From Variovorax brevis (GTDB taxonomy: Bacteria; Pseudomonadota; Gammaproteobacteria; Burkholderiales; Burkholderiaceae_C), in assembly GCF_030317105.1 (NCBI RefSeq), contig NZ_JASZYG010000001.1, forward strand, positions 744,001-808,000: DNA of 64,000 nt, written 5' to 3'. Under the pieces are notes generated by a model. That model was not told the origin of the DNA and ran no database searches. It saw only the letters and a list, made by a program, of their open reading frames with translations. The position numbers were made by a program, and so were the translations under genes. Of this stretch, positions 40,974 to 50,380 are shown in pieces (position 1 is the first letter of the stretch; every line of letters starts with the position of its first letter).

Positions 40974-42022
40974 TTGTCGGCCTTTCGGGGGTCGAGCGCG
41001 TCGCGCAAGGCGTCGCCCATGAAGGTGAGGAGCATCAGCGTGACGACCAGCACGCCGAAGGTCGACAGCGAAATCCACCATGCATCGATATTGGCCTTGC
41101 CCTGGCTCAGCAGTTCGCCCAGCGACGGCGTGCCGGGCGGCACGCCCAGCCCCAGGAAGTCGAGCGAAGTCAGCGCCAGGATGGCGGCGCTCATGCGAAA
41201 GGGCAGGAAGGTCACGACCGGCGTCATGCTGTTGGGCAGGATGTGGCGCCGCATGATCTGCATGTTCCCCACGCCCAGCGCACGGGCCGCACGCACATAG
41301 TCCATCTGCCGGTTGCGCAGGAACTCGGCGCGCACGTAGTCCGACAGCCCCATCCAGCCGAACAGGCTCAGCAAGATCAGCAGCAGGGCCACGCTCGGCG
41401 CAAACACCGCGCTGAAGATGATGAGCAAATACAGCTCGGGCATCGAACCCCAGATCTCGATGAAGCGCTGGAACGCCAGGTCGGTCTTGCCGCCAAAGAA
41501 GCCCTGGATGGCACCAGTGATCACCCCGAGCACCACGCCGATGAAGGTCAGCGCCAGCGCAAACAGCACGCTCACCCGGAAGCCGTAGATGAGTTGCGCC
41601 AGCAGGTCGCGTCCGCGGTCGTCGCTGCCGAAGATGTTCTCGCGCGACGGTGCGGCCGGGTTCGGCGAGGTCGCGAAATAGTTGAGCGTCTTCGGCCCGT
41701 AGGGATTGGGCGCGTAGATTGCCCAGTTGCCGCCCTGCGTGATGCGTTCGCGGATGAAGGGGTCGAGGTAGTCAGCCGGCGTCTCGAAGTCGCCGCCGAA
41801 AGTCTTCTCGGAATAGTCCCGCAGGATGGGGAAGTAGGTCGTGCCCTCGTAGCGCACGACGAGCGGCTTGTCGGTGGACAGCACCTCCGCGAACAGGCTC
41901 AGCACGACCAGCGTGCAGAAGATCAGGAAGCTCCAGAAGCCCAGCCGGTTGCGCTTGAAGCGCAGCCAGGCGCGCTTGCCCGGGCTCAACGAAGTGGGCG
42001 TCGGGCTAGTCGAACTTGACAC
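40970..42022 (-). CDS. yejE: Peptide ABC importer permease YejE-like
   Basis: A 350-residue DppC/OppC-class permease. The N-terminal OppC_N helix ('LGFWSFLIFCTLVVLSLFAE') is followed by a long periplasmic loop typical of YejE, then the core with 'FGSDDRGRDLLAQLIYG' and the EAA-like loop 'YVRAARALGVGNMQIMRRHI'. The GTG start overlaps the yejB end by 17 bp. It forms the channel with YejB. Confidence 0.92.
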   Translation of the reverse strand: MSSSTSPTPTSLSPGKRAWLRFKRNRLGFWSFLIFCTLVVLSLFAEVLSTDKPLVVRYEGTTYFPILRDYSEKTFGGDFETPADYLDPFIRERITQGGNWAIYAPNPYGPKTLNYFATSPNPAAPSRENIFGSDDRGRDLLAQLIYGFRVSVLFALALTFIGVVLGVITGAIQGFFGGKTDLAFQRFIEIWGSMPELYLLIIFSAVFAPSVALLLILLSLFGWMGLSDYVRAEFLRNRQMDYVRAARALGVGNMQIMRRHILPNSMTPVVTFLPFRMSAAILALTSLDFLGLGVPPGTPSLGELLSQGKANIDAWWISLSTFGVLVVTLMLLTFMGDALRDALDPRKADK

Positions 42023-43040
42023 GAGGATCTACCCAGACGTAGCAGAGGTCGGAAATGAGCTTGGTCACGAGTCCGATCAGGGTGAAGAGATAAAGCGTGC
42101 CCAGCACCACCGGGTAGTCGCGCCGGATCACGCTTTCGTAGCTCAGCAAGCCCAGCCCATCAAGCGAGAACAGCGTCTCGATGAGAAGGGAGCCTGTGAA
42201 GAAGGCACCGATGAAGGCCGCCGGAAAGCCGGTGATGATGGGAATGAGCGCGTTGCGGAACACGTGCTTCCACAGCACCTGCCGCTCCTCCAGGCCCTTG
42301 GCGCGCGCGGTCAGCACGTACTGCTTGCGGATCTCTTCGAGAAAGGAATTCTTTGTCAGCATGGCCGTGACGGCGAAGCTGCCCAGCACCATCGCCGTGA
42401 CGGGCAAGGCGATGTGCCAGAGGTAGTCGACCACCTTGGCGCCCCAACTCAAGGTCTCCCAGTTCGACGAGGTCAGCCCCCGCAGCGGAAACCACTGCAG
42501 TTGCCCGCCAAACACCACCAGCAAGGCGACACCAAGCACGAAGCCCGGTATGGCGTAGCCGATGAGCACGACCAGCGTCGTGACGAAATCGAAGCGCGAG
42601 CCCGCCCTCACCGCCTTCGCCACCCCCAGCGGCACGGCGATGAGGTAGCTGATGAAGAAGGTCCACAAGCCCAGGCTGATGGACACCGGCAGCTTCTCCT
42701 TGACCAGTTCCCACACCGCCTTGCGCTGGTAGAAGCTTTGGCCCAGGTCGAAGCGTGCGAAGGACTTCAGCATCTGCCAGAAGCGCTCATGCGCCGGCTT
42801 GTCGAAGCCGTAGAGCTGCTTGATTTCCTCGATGCGCTTTTCGTCCAGCCCTTGTCGGCCGCGGTAACCGGCGCCGCTGGTGGCAGCGCGCTCGCCGCCA
42901 GAGTCTCGCCCCTGCAATTGCGCCACCATCTGCTCGACGGGACCGCCGGGCACGAACTGGATCACCGCAAAAGTGACAAGCAGCACCCCCAGCAACGTGG
43001 GGACCATCAGCAGCAAGCGTTTGAGGATGTAGCTGGCCAT
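42006..43040 (-). CDS. yejB: Peptide ABC importer permease YejB-like
   Basis: A 344-residue DppB-class permease starting 'YILKRLLLMVPTLLGVLLVT' with 'FVPGGPVEQMVAQLQG' directly after the first helix. It has the YejB-type extra loop ('YGFDKPAHERFWQML') and the cytoplasmic EAA motif ('YVLTARAKGLEERQVLWKHV'). It is encoded three bases after yejA and overlaps yejE, so the four-gene order is A-B-E-F as in E. coli. Confidence 0.93.
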   Translation of the reverse strand: MASYILKRLLLMVPTLLGVLLVTFAVIQFVPGGPVEQMVAQLQGRDSGGERAATSGAGYRGRQGLDEKRIEEIKQLYGFDKPAHERFWQMLKSFARFDLGQSFYQRKAVWELVKEKLPVSISLGLWTFFISYLIAVPLGVAKAVRAGSRFDFVTTLVVLIGYAIPGFVLGVALLVVFGGQLQWFPLRGLTSSNWETLSWGAKVVDYLWHIALPVTAMVLGSFAVTAMLTKNSFLEEIRKQYVLTARAKGLEERQVLWKHVFRNALIPIITGFPAAFIGAFFTGSLLIETLFSLDGLGLLSYESVIRRDYPVVLGTLYLFTLIGLVTKLISDLCYVWVDPRVKFD

Positions 43041-43043
43041 CGG

Positions 43044-44840
43044 TTATTTGTTGGATGGGGACGCCCACCAGGTACTCAATGCCCACGGGTCGGGCTGGTA
43101 GTACGGCGGAACAGTGGGTGGCAGCACGAAGGGTCGCGGCCGGTAGCCGATCAGGAAAGCGTCGCCATAGTACTGGGGCACCGAGTAGTACCCGTGCGAG
43201 AGCACGCGGTCGAGCGCCCGCATGGCGGCACCGAGTTCGGGCCGCGTGGTCGCGCCCACCACCTTCTGGAGAATCGCATCGACAGCCGGATCGGCAATGC
43301 CCCAGATGTTGTTGGAGCCCTTGGTCTCGGCCGCTTTCGAGCCATACAGCTCGAGCAATTCACCCCCCGGCGCCGTACTGCCGGGCAAGCGCAGCGTGGT
43401 CATCTCGAACTCGAAGTTGTCCATGCGCTGCTGCGAAAGCGAGAAGTCGACCGTGCGGAAGGTCATCACGATGCCGAGCTTTTGCAGCGCGGTCTGGAAC
43501 GGTGTCGCCACCCGGATGATCGAGGGCTGGTCGTTCAGGAACTCGATGGTGAAAGGCTCGTTCTTCGCGTTGCGCAAGGCACCGTCGCGATAGGTCCACC
43601 CCGCCTGCTCGAGCAGCGCCCTCGCCTTGCGCAGGTTCTCGCGCAGGCTGCCCGGCGGTGCAGTGCTGGGCGAGATCACGGCCGGGCCGAACACCTCGGG
43701 CCGAAGCTGGCTGCGCAGCGGTTCGAGCAGGGCCAGTTCATCCGGCTTGGGTAAGCCTTCCGCGTGGAATTCGCTGTTCGGAAAGTAGCCTTCGACGCGT
43801 TTGTACAACCCATAGAAGAGCTGCTTGTTGAGCCATTCGAAGTCCATCGCGAGGCCGATCGCCTGGCGCACCCGGACGTCCTTGAACTTGGGACTGCGCA
43901 CGTTGAACACGTAGCCCTGGAAGTCGCCGGGGTTGTGGTTCAGGAATGCCTGCTTCCTGATTTCGCCGGAGGTGAACTGCTTGCCCGTGTACTGGCGCGC
44001 CCAATTGCGCGACGTGAACTCGCGCATGAAGTCGAACTCATTGGCCTTCAGGCCCTCGAAGCGCGAGGTGTCGTCCAGATAGATTTTGTACGTGACGCGG
44101 TCGAAGTTGAACTGCCCTTTGCGCACCGGCAAGTCAGCGCCCCAGTACTTCGGGTCGCGCACATAGGTGATGTCGCGGCCCAGGCCAGCGCGCGCCGGCT
44201 TGTAGGGGCCGGACGCGATGGGCACGTCGCTGGTGATCTGGTCGAAGGGTTTGCCGCCGCCCCAGGCCCGGCTGAAGACGGCCATGCCGCCCACGACCAG
44301 CGGCAGTTCGCGGTTGGGGCTTGCGAAATCGAAACGGACGGTGCGCTCACTCACCGCCACCGCGCGTTGCACCTCGACGAAGATGGTTCGAAACTGCGGT
44401 GCCGCGAGCGGGCCGTTGAGCATGGTGAAGGAATGCACCACATCGGCCGCAAGCACGGGCGTGCCGTCGTTGAAGCGCGCCTTCGGGTTGATCCTGAAGG
44501 TGGCGGACTTGCGGTCCGGCGCCACTTCCACGTCCTCGGCAAGCAGGCCATAGGCGGTGGTGGGCTCCTCGGAGTTGCCGACGAGCAGGCTTTCGAACAT
44601 CAGCCCACCGAGGCCGGCCGGCGCCGTGCCCTTGAGGGTGAAGGGATTGAACTTGTCGAAATTGGTGGGCCGGGTGGGCGGCACCATGCGGATCTCGCCG
44701 CCCTTGGGCGCGTCCGGATTCACGTAGTCGAAGTGCGTGAAGCCCGGCGGATACTTGATGTCGCCGAATTGCGCGTACGCATGGGCGGCCCATGAGGGAG
44801 CCGCCGAGAGCGCCAAGAACAGTAGCAGCCAACCTCGCAT
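43044..44840 (-). CDS. yejA: Periplasmic peptide-binding protein YejA-like
   Basis: A 598-residue solute-binding protein of the SBP_bac_5 family. A short signal peptide ('[20 protein letters not shown]') is followed by '[20 protein letters not shown]', the YejA subgroup start. The fold continues with '[20 protein letters not shown]' and ends '[15 protein letters not shown]'. In enterics this system takes up peptides such as microcin C. It is the first gene of the importer operon and divergent from fabI; the 52-bp gap contains a perfect 14-bp palindrome. Confidence 0.92.
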   Translation of the reverse strand: MRGWLLLFLALSAAPSWAAHAYAQFGDIKYPPGFTHFDYVNPDAPKGGEIRMVPPTRPTNFDKFNPFTLKGTAPAGLGGLMFESLLVGNSEEPTTAYGLLAEDVEVAPDRKSATFRINPKARFNDGTPVLAADVVHSFTMLNGPLAAPQFRTIFVEVQRAVAVSERTVRFDFASPNRELPLVVGGMAVFSRAWGGGKPFDQITSDVPIASGPYKPARAGLGRDITYVRDPKYWGADLPVRKGQFNFDRVTYKIYLDDTSRFEGLKANEFDFMREFTSRNWARQYTGKQFTSGEIRKQAFLNHNPGDFQGYVFNVRSPKFKDVRVRQAIGLAMDFEWLNKQLFYGLYKRVEGYFPNSEFHAEGLPKPDELALLEPLRSQLRPEVFGPAVISPSTAPPGSLRENLRKARALLEQAGWTYRDGALRNAKNEPFTIEFLNDQPSIIRVATPFQTALQKLGIVMTFRTVDFSLSQQRMDNFEFEMTTLRLPGSTAPGGELLELYGSKAAETKGSNNIWGIADPAVDAILQKVVGATTRPELGAAMRALDRVLSHGYYSVPQYYGDAFLIGYRPRPFVLPPTVPPYYQPDPWALSTWWASPSNK

Positions 44841-44854
44841 GCGAGAATTCTCGC
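44841..44854. promoter_or_regulatory. Perfect palindrome between yejA and fabI
   Basis: GCGAGAATTCTCGC is a perfect 14-bp palindrome located directly upstream of the yejA start codon and 39 bp before fabI. A regulator bound here could affect both divergent genes. No cognate regulator is visible in the window. Confidence 0.3.
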
Positions 44855-44892
44855 CCAGGAATTTTCACGGGACCATCCCGAAGGGTATTGAT

Positions 44893-45675
44893 ATGGGCTT
44901 CCTCGCCGGCAAAAAACTCCTCATCACGGGCGTGCTGAGCAATCGCTCGATTGCCTACGGCATCGCCAAGGCATGCCACGCACAGGGTGCCGAACTCGCG
45001 TTCAGCTATGTGGGCGAGCGCTTCAAGGACCGCATCACCGAGTTCGCGGCCGACTTCGATTCGAAGCTGGTCTTTGATTGCGACGTGGGCGACGACGCCC
45101 AGATCGACAAGCTCTTTGCGGACCTTTCGCAGACTTGGCCCAGGTTCGACGGCTTCGTGCACAGCATCGGATTCGCACCGCGCGAAGCGATTGCCGGCGA
45201 CTTCCTGGATGGCCTCTCGCGCGAAGGCTTCAAGGTGGCGCATGACATCAGCGCCTACAGCTTCCCGGCCATGGCCAAGGCAGCCTTGCCCTACCTCAAC
45301 GACAAGTCGGCCTTGCTGACACTGACCTACCTGGGCTCCTTGCGCGCGCTGCCCAACTACAACACCATGGGCCTGGCCAAGGCCTCGCTGGAGGCATCGG
45401 TGCGCTACCTGGCCGAGTCGCTGGGGCCCAAGGGCATGCGCGTCAACGGCATCAGCGCCGGTCCCATCAAGACGCTGGCGGCCAGCGGCATCAAGGGCTT
45501 CAGCAAGATGTTGTCCGCCGTGGCGGACGTGTCGCCGATCCGACGCAACGTGACCATCGACGAGGTGGGCAATGTGGCGGCCTTCCTGCTGAGCGATCTG
45601 GCCAGCGGCGTTTCCGCAGAAATCACCTATGTCGACGGCGGCTTCAGCCAGGTCGTCGGCGGCATGGCAGAGTAA
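44893..45675 (+). CDS. fabI: Enoyl-[acyl-carrier-protein] reductase FabI
   Basis: Completes each fatty-acid elongation cycle by reducing enoyl-ACP with NADH. The 260-residue SDR has '[20 protein letters not shown]' at the N-terminus. The FabI active-site Tyr and Lys appear as '[20 protein letters not shown]' (Y-x6-K within [10 protein letters not shown]), followed by '[15 protein letters not shown]'. The ATG at 44893 gives the family length; upstream in-frame codons belong to the opposite-strand yejA region. Confidence 0.95.
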   Translation: MGFLAGKKLLITGVLSNRSIAYGIAKACHAQGAELAFSYVGERFKDRITEFAADFDSKLVFDCDVGDDAQIDKLFADLSQTWPRFDGFVHSIGFAPREAIAGDFLDGLSREGFKVAHDISAYSFPAMAKAALPYLNDKSALLTLTYLGSLRALPNYNTMGLAKASLEASVRYLAESLGPKGMRVNGISAGPIKTLAASGIKGFSKMLSAVADVSPIRRNVTIDEVGNVAAFLLSDLASGVSAEITYVDGGFSQVVGGMAE

Positions 45676-45791
45676 ACCCGTACTCTCGGCAAAGCGTGTC
45701 GACCGTTCAGGGCGGTCGTCCGTTTGAAAGCCTGCCCGCTCCGGATCAACCGGGCGCGGGCCGCCTTTCCCTGAACTCCCCTCCCCTTGAA

Positions 45792-46643
45792 ATGTTGAAT
45801 CGTCGAACCTTGTTGCTCGCTGGATGGCTGTGCGCGTGCGCGCCTGCAATATTTGCCCGCGAGGCCCCACCGTCGCTGATGCAGGCCGAGGTCTACCGGC
45901 CCGGCATGCCGCTGGACGACTACTGGGTCAGCGAGAAGTTCGACGGCGTTCGCGGCTACTGGGACGGCAAGCGCTTCCGCACGCGCGGCGGTGAGCCGGT
46001 GGTGGCGCCGGACTGGTTCACGGTCAACCTTCCCAATGTGCCGCTCGACGGCGAACTGTGGGCCGGTCGCGGGCAATTCGCGCGGGCCATGTCGACCGTG
46101 CGCAGCCAGACGCCGAGCGACAACGCATGGCACGAGATGCGCTTCATGGTGTTCGACATGCCCGCCCAGCCGGGGCCCTTCACGGAGCGCCTCGCCGCAC
46201 TGCGCAAGCTTCTTCCCATTCCTTCGGCCCCGTGGGTCGTGCCCGTCGCGCAGCAGCGCGCAACCACGGCCGAAGACCTGCAGGCGCTGCTCGACAAGAC
46301 CATCCGCATCGGCGGTGAAGGCCTGATGCTGCACCGTGGCGCGTCGCTCTATCGCGGCGAACGCAATGCCGACCTGCTCAAGGTCAAGCCCTTCGAGGAC
46401 GCGGAGGCGAAGGTCGTCGCCCATGTGCCTGGCAAGGGGCGCCTGACGGGCCGCGTGGGCGCCCTGATGGTCGAATCGCCGGAAGGCCGACGCTTCAAGC
46501 TCGGCAGCGGACTGACCGATGCCGAGCGCGATGCGCCGCCGGCCATCGGCACATGGATTACCTACCGCTACAACGGCACCAACGCCAGCGGCGTGCCCCG
46601 CTTTGCGCGCTTCATGCGAGTGCGCCCCGATCTCGGCGCGTGA
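45792..46643 (+). CDS. Exported ATP-dependent DNA ligase (minimal, LigE-like)
   Basis: A 283-residue ligase. The nucleotidyl-lysine motif I is 'SEKFDGVRGYWDG' (Lys49 within K-x-DG-x-R). It is followed by 'LDGELWAGRG' (motif III area), 'MVFDMPAQPGPF', 'GGEGLMLH' (motif IV) and 'LLKVKPFEDAEAKVV' (motif V), then an OB domain. The N-terminus 'RRTLLLAGWLCACAPAIFA' is a signal peptide, so the enzyme is probably periplasmic, like the minimal ligases of Haemophilus and Neisseria that may act on incoming DNA. It is monocistronic, about 115 bp after fabI. Confidence 0.88.
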   Translation: MLNRRTLLLAGWLCACAPAIFAREAPPSLMQAEVYRPGMPLDDYWVSEKFDGVRGYWDGKRFRTRGGEPVVAPDWFTVNLPNVPLDGELWAGRGQFARAMSTVRSQTPSDNAWHEMRFMVFDMPAQPGPFTERLAALRKLLPIPSAPWVVPVAQQRATTAEDLQALLDKTIRIGGEGLMLHRGASLYRGERNADLLKVKPFEDAEAKVVAHVPGKGRLTGRVGALMVESPEGRRFKLGSGLTDAERDAPPAIGTWITYRYNGTNASGVPRFARFMRVRPDLGA

Positions 46644-46663
46644 CGCTTCCCCGTTACGCAGGT

Positions 46664-47479
46664 TCAGGGCTGCTCGCCCCGGCGCAGTCGGGTCTCGATC
46701 TCGTCGAGCACCGGCAGCAAGTCGGCCACGCTGTCGATGACGAAGTGGGCACCCGACGCCTTGAGTTTCTCCGTGGCCGCTTCACGCAGCGCCTGCTGCC
46801 GCCCCGTGTCGAGCGCCTGCCAATCCGCAAGAGGCATGCCGACGGCGTTTCCACTGACGGCCAGCCCCACGGTCCAGGTGCCTGCGTGGATGCCTTCCTC
46901 GATGCCCACGCCCGTGTCGTCTACCTTGACCACCGATAACGGCGGCCACACCCCGAGATCCGCGAAGGTGCGATACATCATCAACGGACCGGGACGGCCC
47001 TCGGCCAGGTCGCCCGCGCACACGAGGTTGTCCGGTGCATAGCCGCCGGCCGCGGCAATGGGCGTGACGATCTCCATGATCGGGCGGTTGTAGCCGGTGG
47101 TAGAGCCGATCTTGAGCCCCCGCGCCCGCAGCGCATCGACCACTTCCACCGCACCGGGAATGAAGTCCGCAAAGTCGGCGACGATGGCCGCGTTCATCGG
47201 CGTGAAGATCTCGTAGAGGCGATCGACGTCGGCGTCGTCAAAAGGCCTTTCGTAGCGCGCCTCCCACTGCTCGGCAACGTGCGGCAGCTTGCCCAGCGCC
47301 TTGATGTGGTCCCACTTGGCCATGCCCATCGGGCCGCGCGCATCGTCGATGCTGATCGCGATCTCGAACTGGCGAAACAGCTTCACGAAAGCGCCCATCG
47401 GCGCGCAGGAGCCGAAGTCGATGATGGTGCCGGCCCAGTCGAAGACGACGGCGCGGAGTCGGGTGGGTTGGGTTGTCAT
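46664..47479 (-). CDS. phnX: Phosphonoacetaldehyde hydrolase PhnX
   Basis: Cleaves the C-P bond of phosphonoacetaldehyde to acetaldehyde and phosphate. A 271-residue HAD enzyme with nucleophile Asp14 in 'VVFDWAGTIIDFGS', the Schiff-base lysine 55 in 'GPMGMAKWDHIK', 'GSTTGYNRPIMEIV' and the acidic motif 'VKVDDTGVGIEEG'. It is the last gene of the 2-aminoethylphosphonate operon, 23 bp after the FAD oxidoreductase, and is convergent with the ligase gene. Confidence 0.95.
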   Translation of the reverse strand: MTTQPTRLRAVVFDWAGTIIDFGSCAPMGAFVKLFRQFEIAISIDDARGPMGMAKWDHIKALGKLPHVAEQWEARYERPFDDADVDRLYEIFTPMNAAIVADFADFIPGAVEVVDALRARGLKIGSTTGYNRPIMEIVTPIAAAGGYAPDNLVCAGDLAEGRPGPLMMYRTFADLGVWPPLSVVKVDDTGVGIEEGIHAGTWTVGLAVSGNAVGMPLADWQALDTGRQQALREAATEKLKASGAHFVIDSVADLLPVLDEIETRLRRGEQP

Positions 47480-47502
47480 GCGAGTCTGAATTGAGTTGGC
47501 CG

Positions 47503-48624
47503 CTACCACGCGGCAAAAACGTCTTCGGCAATGCCGAATGCCGTGCTCGCGCCAGTGCCACTGGTCACGAGCACCAGGCGCGTTGCGTCGTCGGGCGAGT
47601 CGATGAGGCAGTCCGTCGTGGCCGAGGACGGATAGATACCGACCCAGCGTTCGCTCACGCGGCACTGCTGGAGCTTGAGCGTCTTGTGCAGGTGCTCGAG
47701 TATGAGTTCGTCCACGCGCTGGTCCGCAAACGGCTCGGGCGCAGCGCCGTAATGGTGCGAGTCCCCAACCACCAGCGAGCCGTCGGCGCTTTGCACCACG
47801 ATGAGATGGATGCCGTTGTCCAGCGACTCGCCTTCCTCGGCACGAATCTGCGTCAGCAGTTTCTGCGCGGCGGGCAACTGGCTGTAGCCGTGGTAGCGCA
47901 CCAGGCTCAGGTCGGCCATGACCGAGCCCGGCAACGTGAACCCCGGCTCCGGCTGCACGCGCAACATGTGCAGGAGGCAAAGGCGCAATTGATGCGAGGT
48001 CAGGCGCTCGGCAAAGAGCCCGTTCAGGTCGGTGTTGGTGCACACGGCCACGCGTTCTGCGTGCAGCACGGCGCGGGATGTACGTACGCGCGGCGTCGCG
48101 ACTTCAAGCACCGCCTCGCCAAAGCGAAAGGTCACGTCCATGTCCTCGGCAAGCCAGCGGGCCAGCAGGCCGATCGCCGTGCGCGACTCGACACGCATCT
48201 CGTGCGGGCTGTGGAGCACTCCCTGAGCGCCATCAAGTTGCAGCACCGGCGCGCGTTGGGCAGCTTCATCGACATCGAGCAAACGGCAACCCTCGCCCAT
48301 CGGCGTCGCCATGAACTCCTTGAGCACTTCCAGCGCCTGCGGGCGAAAGGCCGTGAGCCAGAGACCCTGGTGCAAGGTGGCAATCCCGGCGGCAGGCGCG
48401 ACGTCGCCCCATATCTCGCGCGAGCGACGGGCGCGGCGCCAGGTGTCGCCTGCGCCCTGCCCCGTCACCGTGATGAAGCCGAAGTTGCGGATCGACGCGC
48501 CGACACAGGCAGCATCGCGCTCCACCACGCACACCTTGAGGCCGCGCAGCGCGGCGGTGTACGCATGGGCCAGCCCGACGATGCCGGCACCGACGACGAT
48601 GAGGTCGAAAGACTTGTCTGTCAT
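47503..48624 (-). CDS. FAD-dependent oxidoreductase of phosphonate catabolism (TIGR03364 type)
   Basis: A 373-residue DAO-fold flavoenzyme: 'DLIVVGAGIVGLAHAYTAA' at the N-terminus, then 'VVERDAACVGASIRNFGF', which is the characteristic TIGR03364 stretch. It lies between the importer genes and phnX. Recent work on this family, as recalled, shows oxidation of 2-aminoethylphosphonate or its N-methyl form to phosphonoacetaldehyde, the PhnX substrate. No PhnW transaminase is present here, which supports that role. The ATG at 48624 is chosen. Confidence 0.82.
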   Translation of the reverse strand: MTDKSFDLIVVGAGIVGLAHAYTAALRGLKVCVVERDAACVGASIRNFGFITVTGQGAGDTWRRARRSREIWGDVAPAAGIATLHQGLWLTAFRPQALEVLKEFMATPMGEGCRLLDVDEAAQRAPVLQLDGAQGVLHSPHEMRVESRTAIGLLARWLAEDMDVTFRFGEAVLEVATPRVRTSRAVLHAERVAVCTNTDLNGLFAERLTSHQLRLCLLHMLRVQPEPGFTLPGSVMADLSLVRYHGYSQLPAAQKLLTQIRAEEGESLDNGIHLIVVQSADGSLVVGDSHHYGAAPEPFADQRVDELILEHLHKTLKLQQCRVSERWVGIYPSSATTDCLIDSPDDATRLVLVTSGTGASTAFGIAEDVFAAW

Positions 48625-48641
48625 GTGTGGATGAAGGAGGC

Positions 48642-50366
48642 TCAGCGGCTCGGCGCGCGCCACGCCTGTGTACGCAAGTCGAGCCACTTGCCAAGCGCGA
48701 GGTAGAGCAAGGTCACCAACGTCGACACGCCGGCAATGAGCACGGCCATCGCCGCGGCGGGCCCGGTGTCACCGGCTTCGTCCAGGTTGAGGATGGCGAC
48801 CGATGCCAGCTTCGTATCCGGCGAATAGAGAAACACCACCGCCGAAATCGTCGTCATGGCGTTGATGAAGAAGTAGCGCGAAACGTCCAGCAGCGTCGGC
48901 AGGCAGATCGGCAGCGTCACGCGCCAGAAGGTCTTGTAGAACGGCACCTTCAGCGAGGCCGACACCGCCTCGAACTCCCCGTCGATGGACTTGAGCGCCG
49001 TCACCATCGTCAGGTGCCCGGTGGTGTAGAAGTGGACGATGGTGCACACCACGAGGATGCTCATCGTCTGATAGAGAAAGTTCAGCGGGTTGGCCGGCGC
49101 ATTGAAGAAAAAGATGAAGCCCAGGCCGAGCACCAGTCCGGGCACCGCCATCGGCAGCATCGCCATCAGACGGATGAGCGGCCGCACGCCATCCAGCCCA
49201 CGCGTCTTTTCCAGGAGGTACGCGCCAATGAAGACGATGATGGTCCCGAAGAAGGCCGTCGCCGCCGCCAGCTTGACGCTGTTGACCAGCGCACTCCCCA
49301 GCTCCGCATCGACAAGGCCGGAGACGTAGTGCGTCAGGCTCGGTGTCAGGTTGTAGGGCCACAGCTTGGCAAAGGATGCGAACACCGCCATGAAGAACAC
49401 CGCCAGCATCAGCCCTGCGATCGCCATGCAGTAGAGCGTCATCGCCGCATCGAAGCGCGTCGATCGCCTGGGCACCAACGCGACGGCCCGCGCCGACAGT
49501 GCCGCGCTTTGCTTGCGCTGCACGAACCAGTCGATGCCGAAGGTGAGCGCCGCCGGCGTCAGGAGAAGCAGGGCCACCACGGCTCCGCGCTGGAAGTCCT
49601 GCTGGCCGATCACCAGCTTGAACACGTCGGTGGCCAGCACGTTGAAATTGCCGCCAACCACCTTGGGCACGCCGAAGTCCGTGATGACCAGCGTGAAGGT
49701 GACCAAGGCCGCCGAGATCAATCCGTACTTGGCGCCCGGCAGCGTGATGGTGAAGAACTTGCGCAGCGTGCGCGTTCCCATGGCGTCCGCGGCCTCGTAC
49801 AAGCGTGCGTCAGCCAGCGTCAAAGCCGTCACCAGGATCATCAAAGTGTGCGGAAAGGTCGCGAAGCATTCGGCCAGCACGATGCCCGGCGCACCGTAGA
49901 TGCCGTCGAAGCCGAGCGACAGCCAGAAGTCCTTGGCCACGCCCTGATTGCCGAACCAGTAGATCAGCGAGATGGCCGACAACAGCGACGGCGCCAGCAA
50001 GGGCAGCAAGCTGATCGTCCTGAAGAGCCCCTTGAACGGCATGCAACTGCGCGTGAGCGCGTAGGCGAATGTGAAGGCCAGCGGCACGACGATGAGCGTC
50101 ACCAGCATCGAGACCCAGACGCTGTGCCAGAGGCTCTGGAGCAAGGCCGGCGACGCAAGGTAGGCCCCGAACGCGTGCAAGCCGCCGCCCTCGCCATCGA
50201 GCGCCTTCGACAGGATCAGCAACAGCGGCGCTACCAGCCCCAACAAGAGCAGCACAGCGATGCCGAGCAGGCCCAGATGGCCCAGCCGGTCGGTCCAGTG
50301 CACGCGCTGCTTCAGCGCCGAAGGTCTGGCGGCGGCAAGCAATGGTTGTGAGGCGACCTCGTTCAT
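48642..50366 (-). CDS. 2-aminoethylphosphonate ABC importer permease (fused, PhnU/V-like)
   Basis: A 574-residue protein with twelve or so helices made of two fused binding-protein-dependent permease domains. EAA-type loops occur twice: 'LYEAADAMGTRTLRKFFTIT' and 'FEAVSASLKVPFYKTFWRVT'. The fused form is the one seen in the PhnS2-T2-U2 import systems of Burkholderiales. It starts 14 bp after the ATPase gene and precedes the FAD oxidoreductase by 17 bp. Confidence 0.85.
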   Translation of the reverse strand: MNEVASQPLLAAARPSALKQRVHWTDRLGHLGLLGIAVLLLLGLVAPLLLILSKALDGEGGGLHAFGAYLASPALLQSLWHSVWVSMLVTLIVVPLAFTFAYALTRSCMPFKGLFRTISLLPLLAPSLLSAISLIYWFGNQGVAKDFWLSLGFDGIYGAPGIVLAECFATFPHTLMILVTALTLADARLYEAADAMGTRTLRKFFTITLPGAKYGLISAALVTFTLVITDFGVPKVVGGNFNVLATDVFKLVIGQQDFQRGAVVALLLLTPAALTFGIDWFVQRKQSAALSARAVALVPRRSTRFDAAMTLYCMAIAGLMLAVFFMAVFASFAKLWPYNLTPSLTHYVSGLVDAELGSALVNSVKLAAATAFFGTIIVFIGAYLLEKTRGLDGVRPLIRLMAMLPMAVPGLVLGLGFIFFFNAPANPLNFLYQTMSILVVCTIVHFYTTGHLTMVTALKSIDGEFEAVSASLKVPFYKTFWRVTLPICLPTLLDVSRYFFINAMTTISAVVFLYSPDTKLASVAILNLDEAGDTGPAAAMAVLIAGVSTLVTLLYLALGKWLDLRTQAWRAPSR

Positions 50367-50380
50367 TTGTTGACAGGCAC

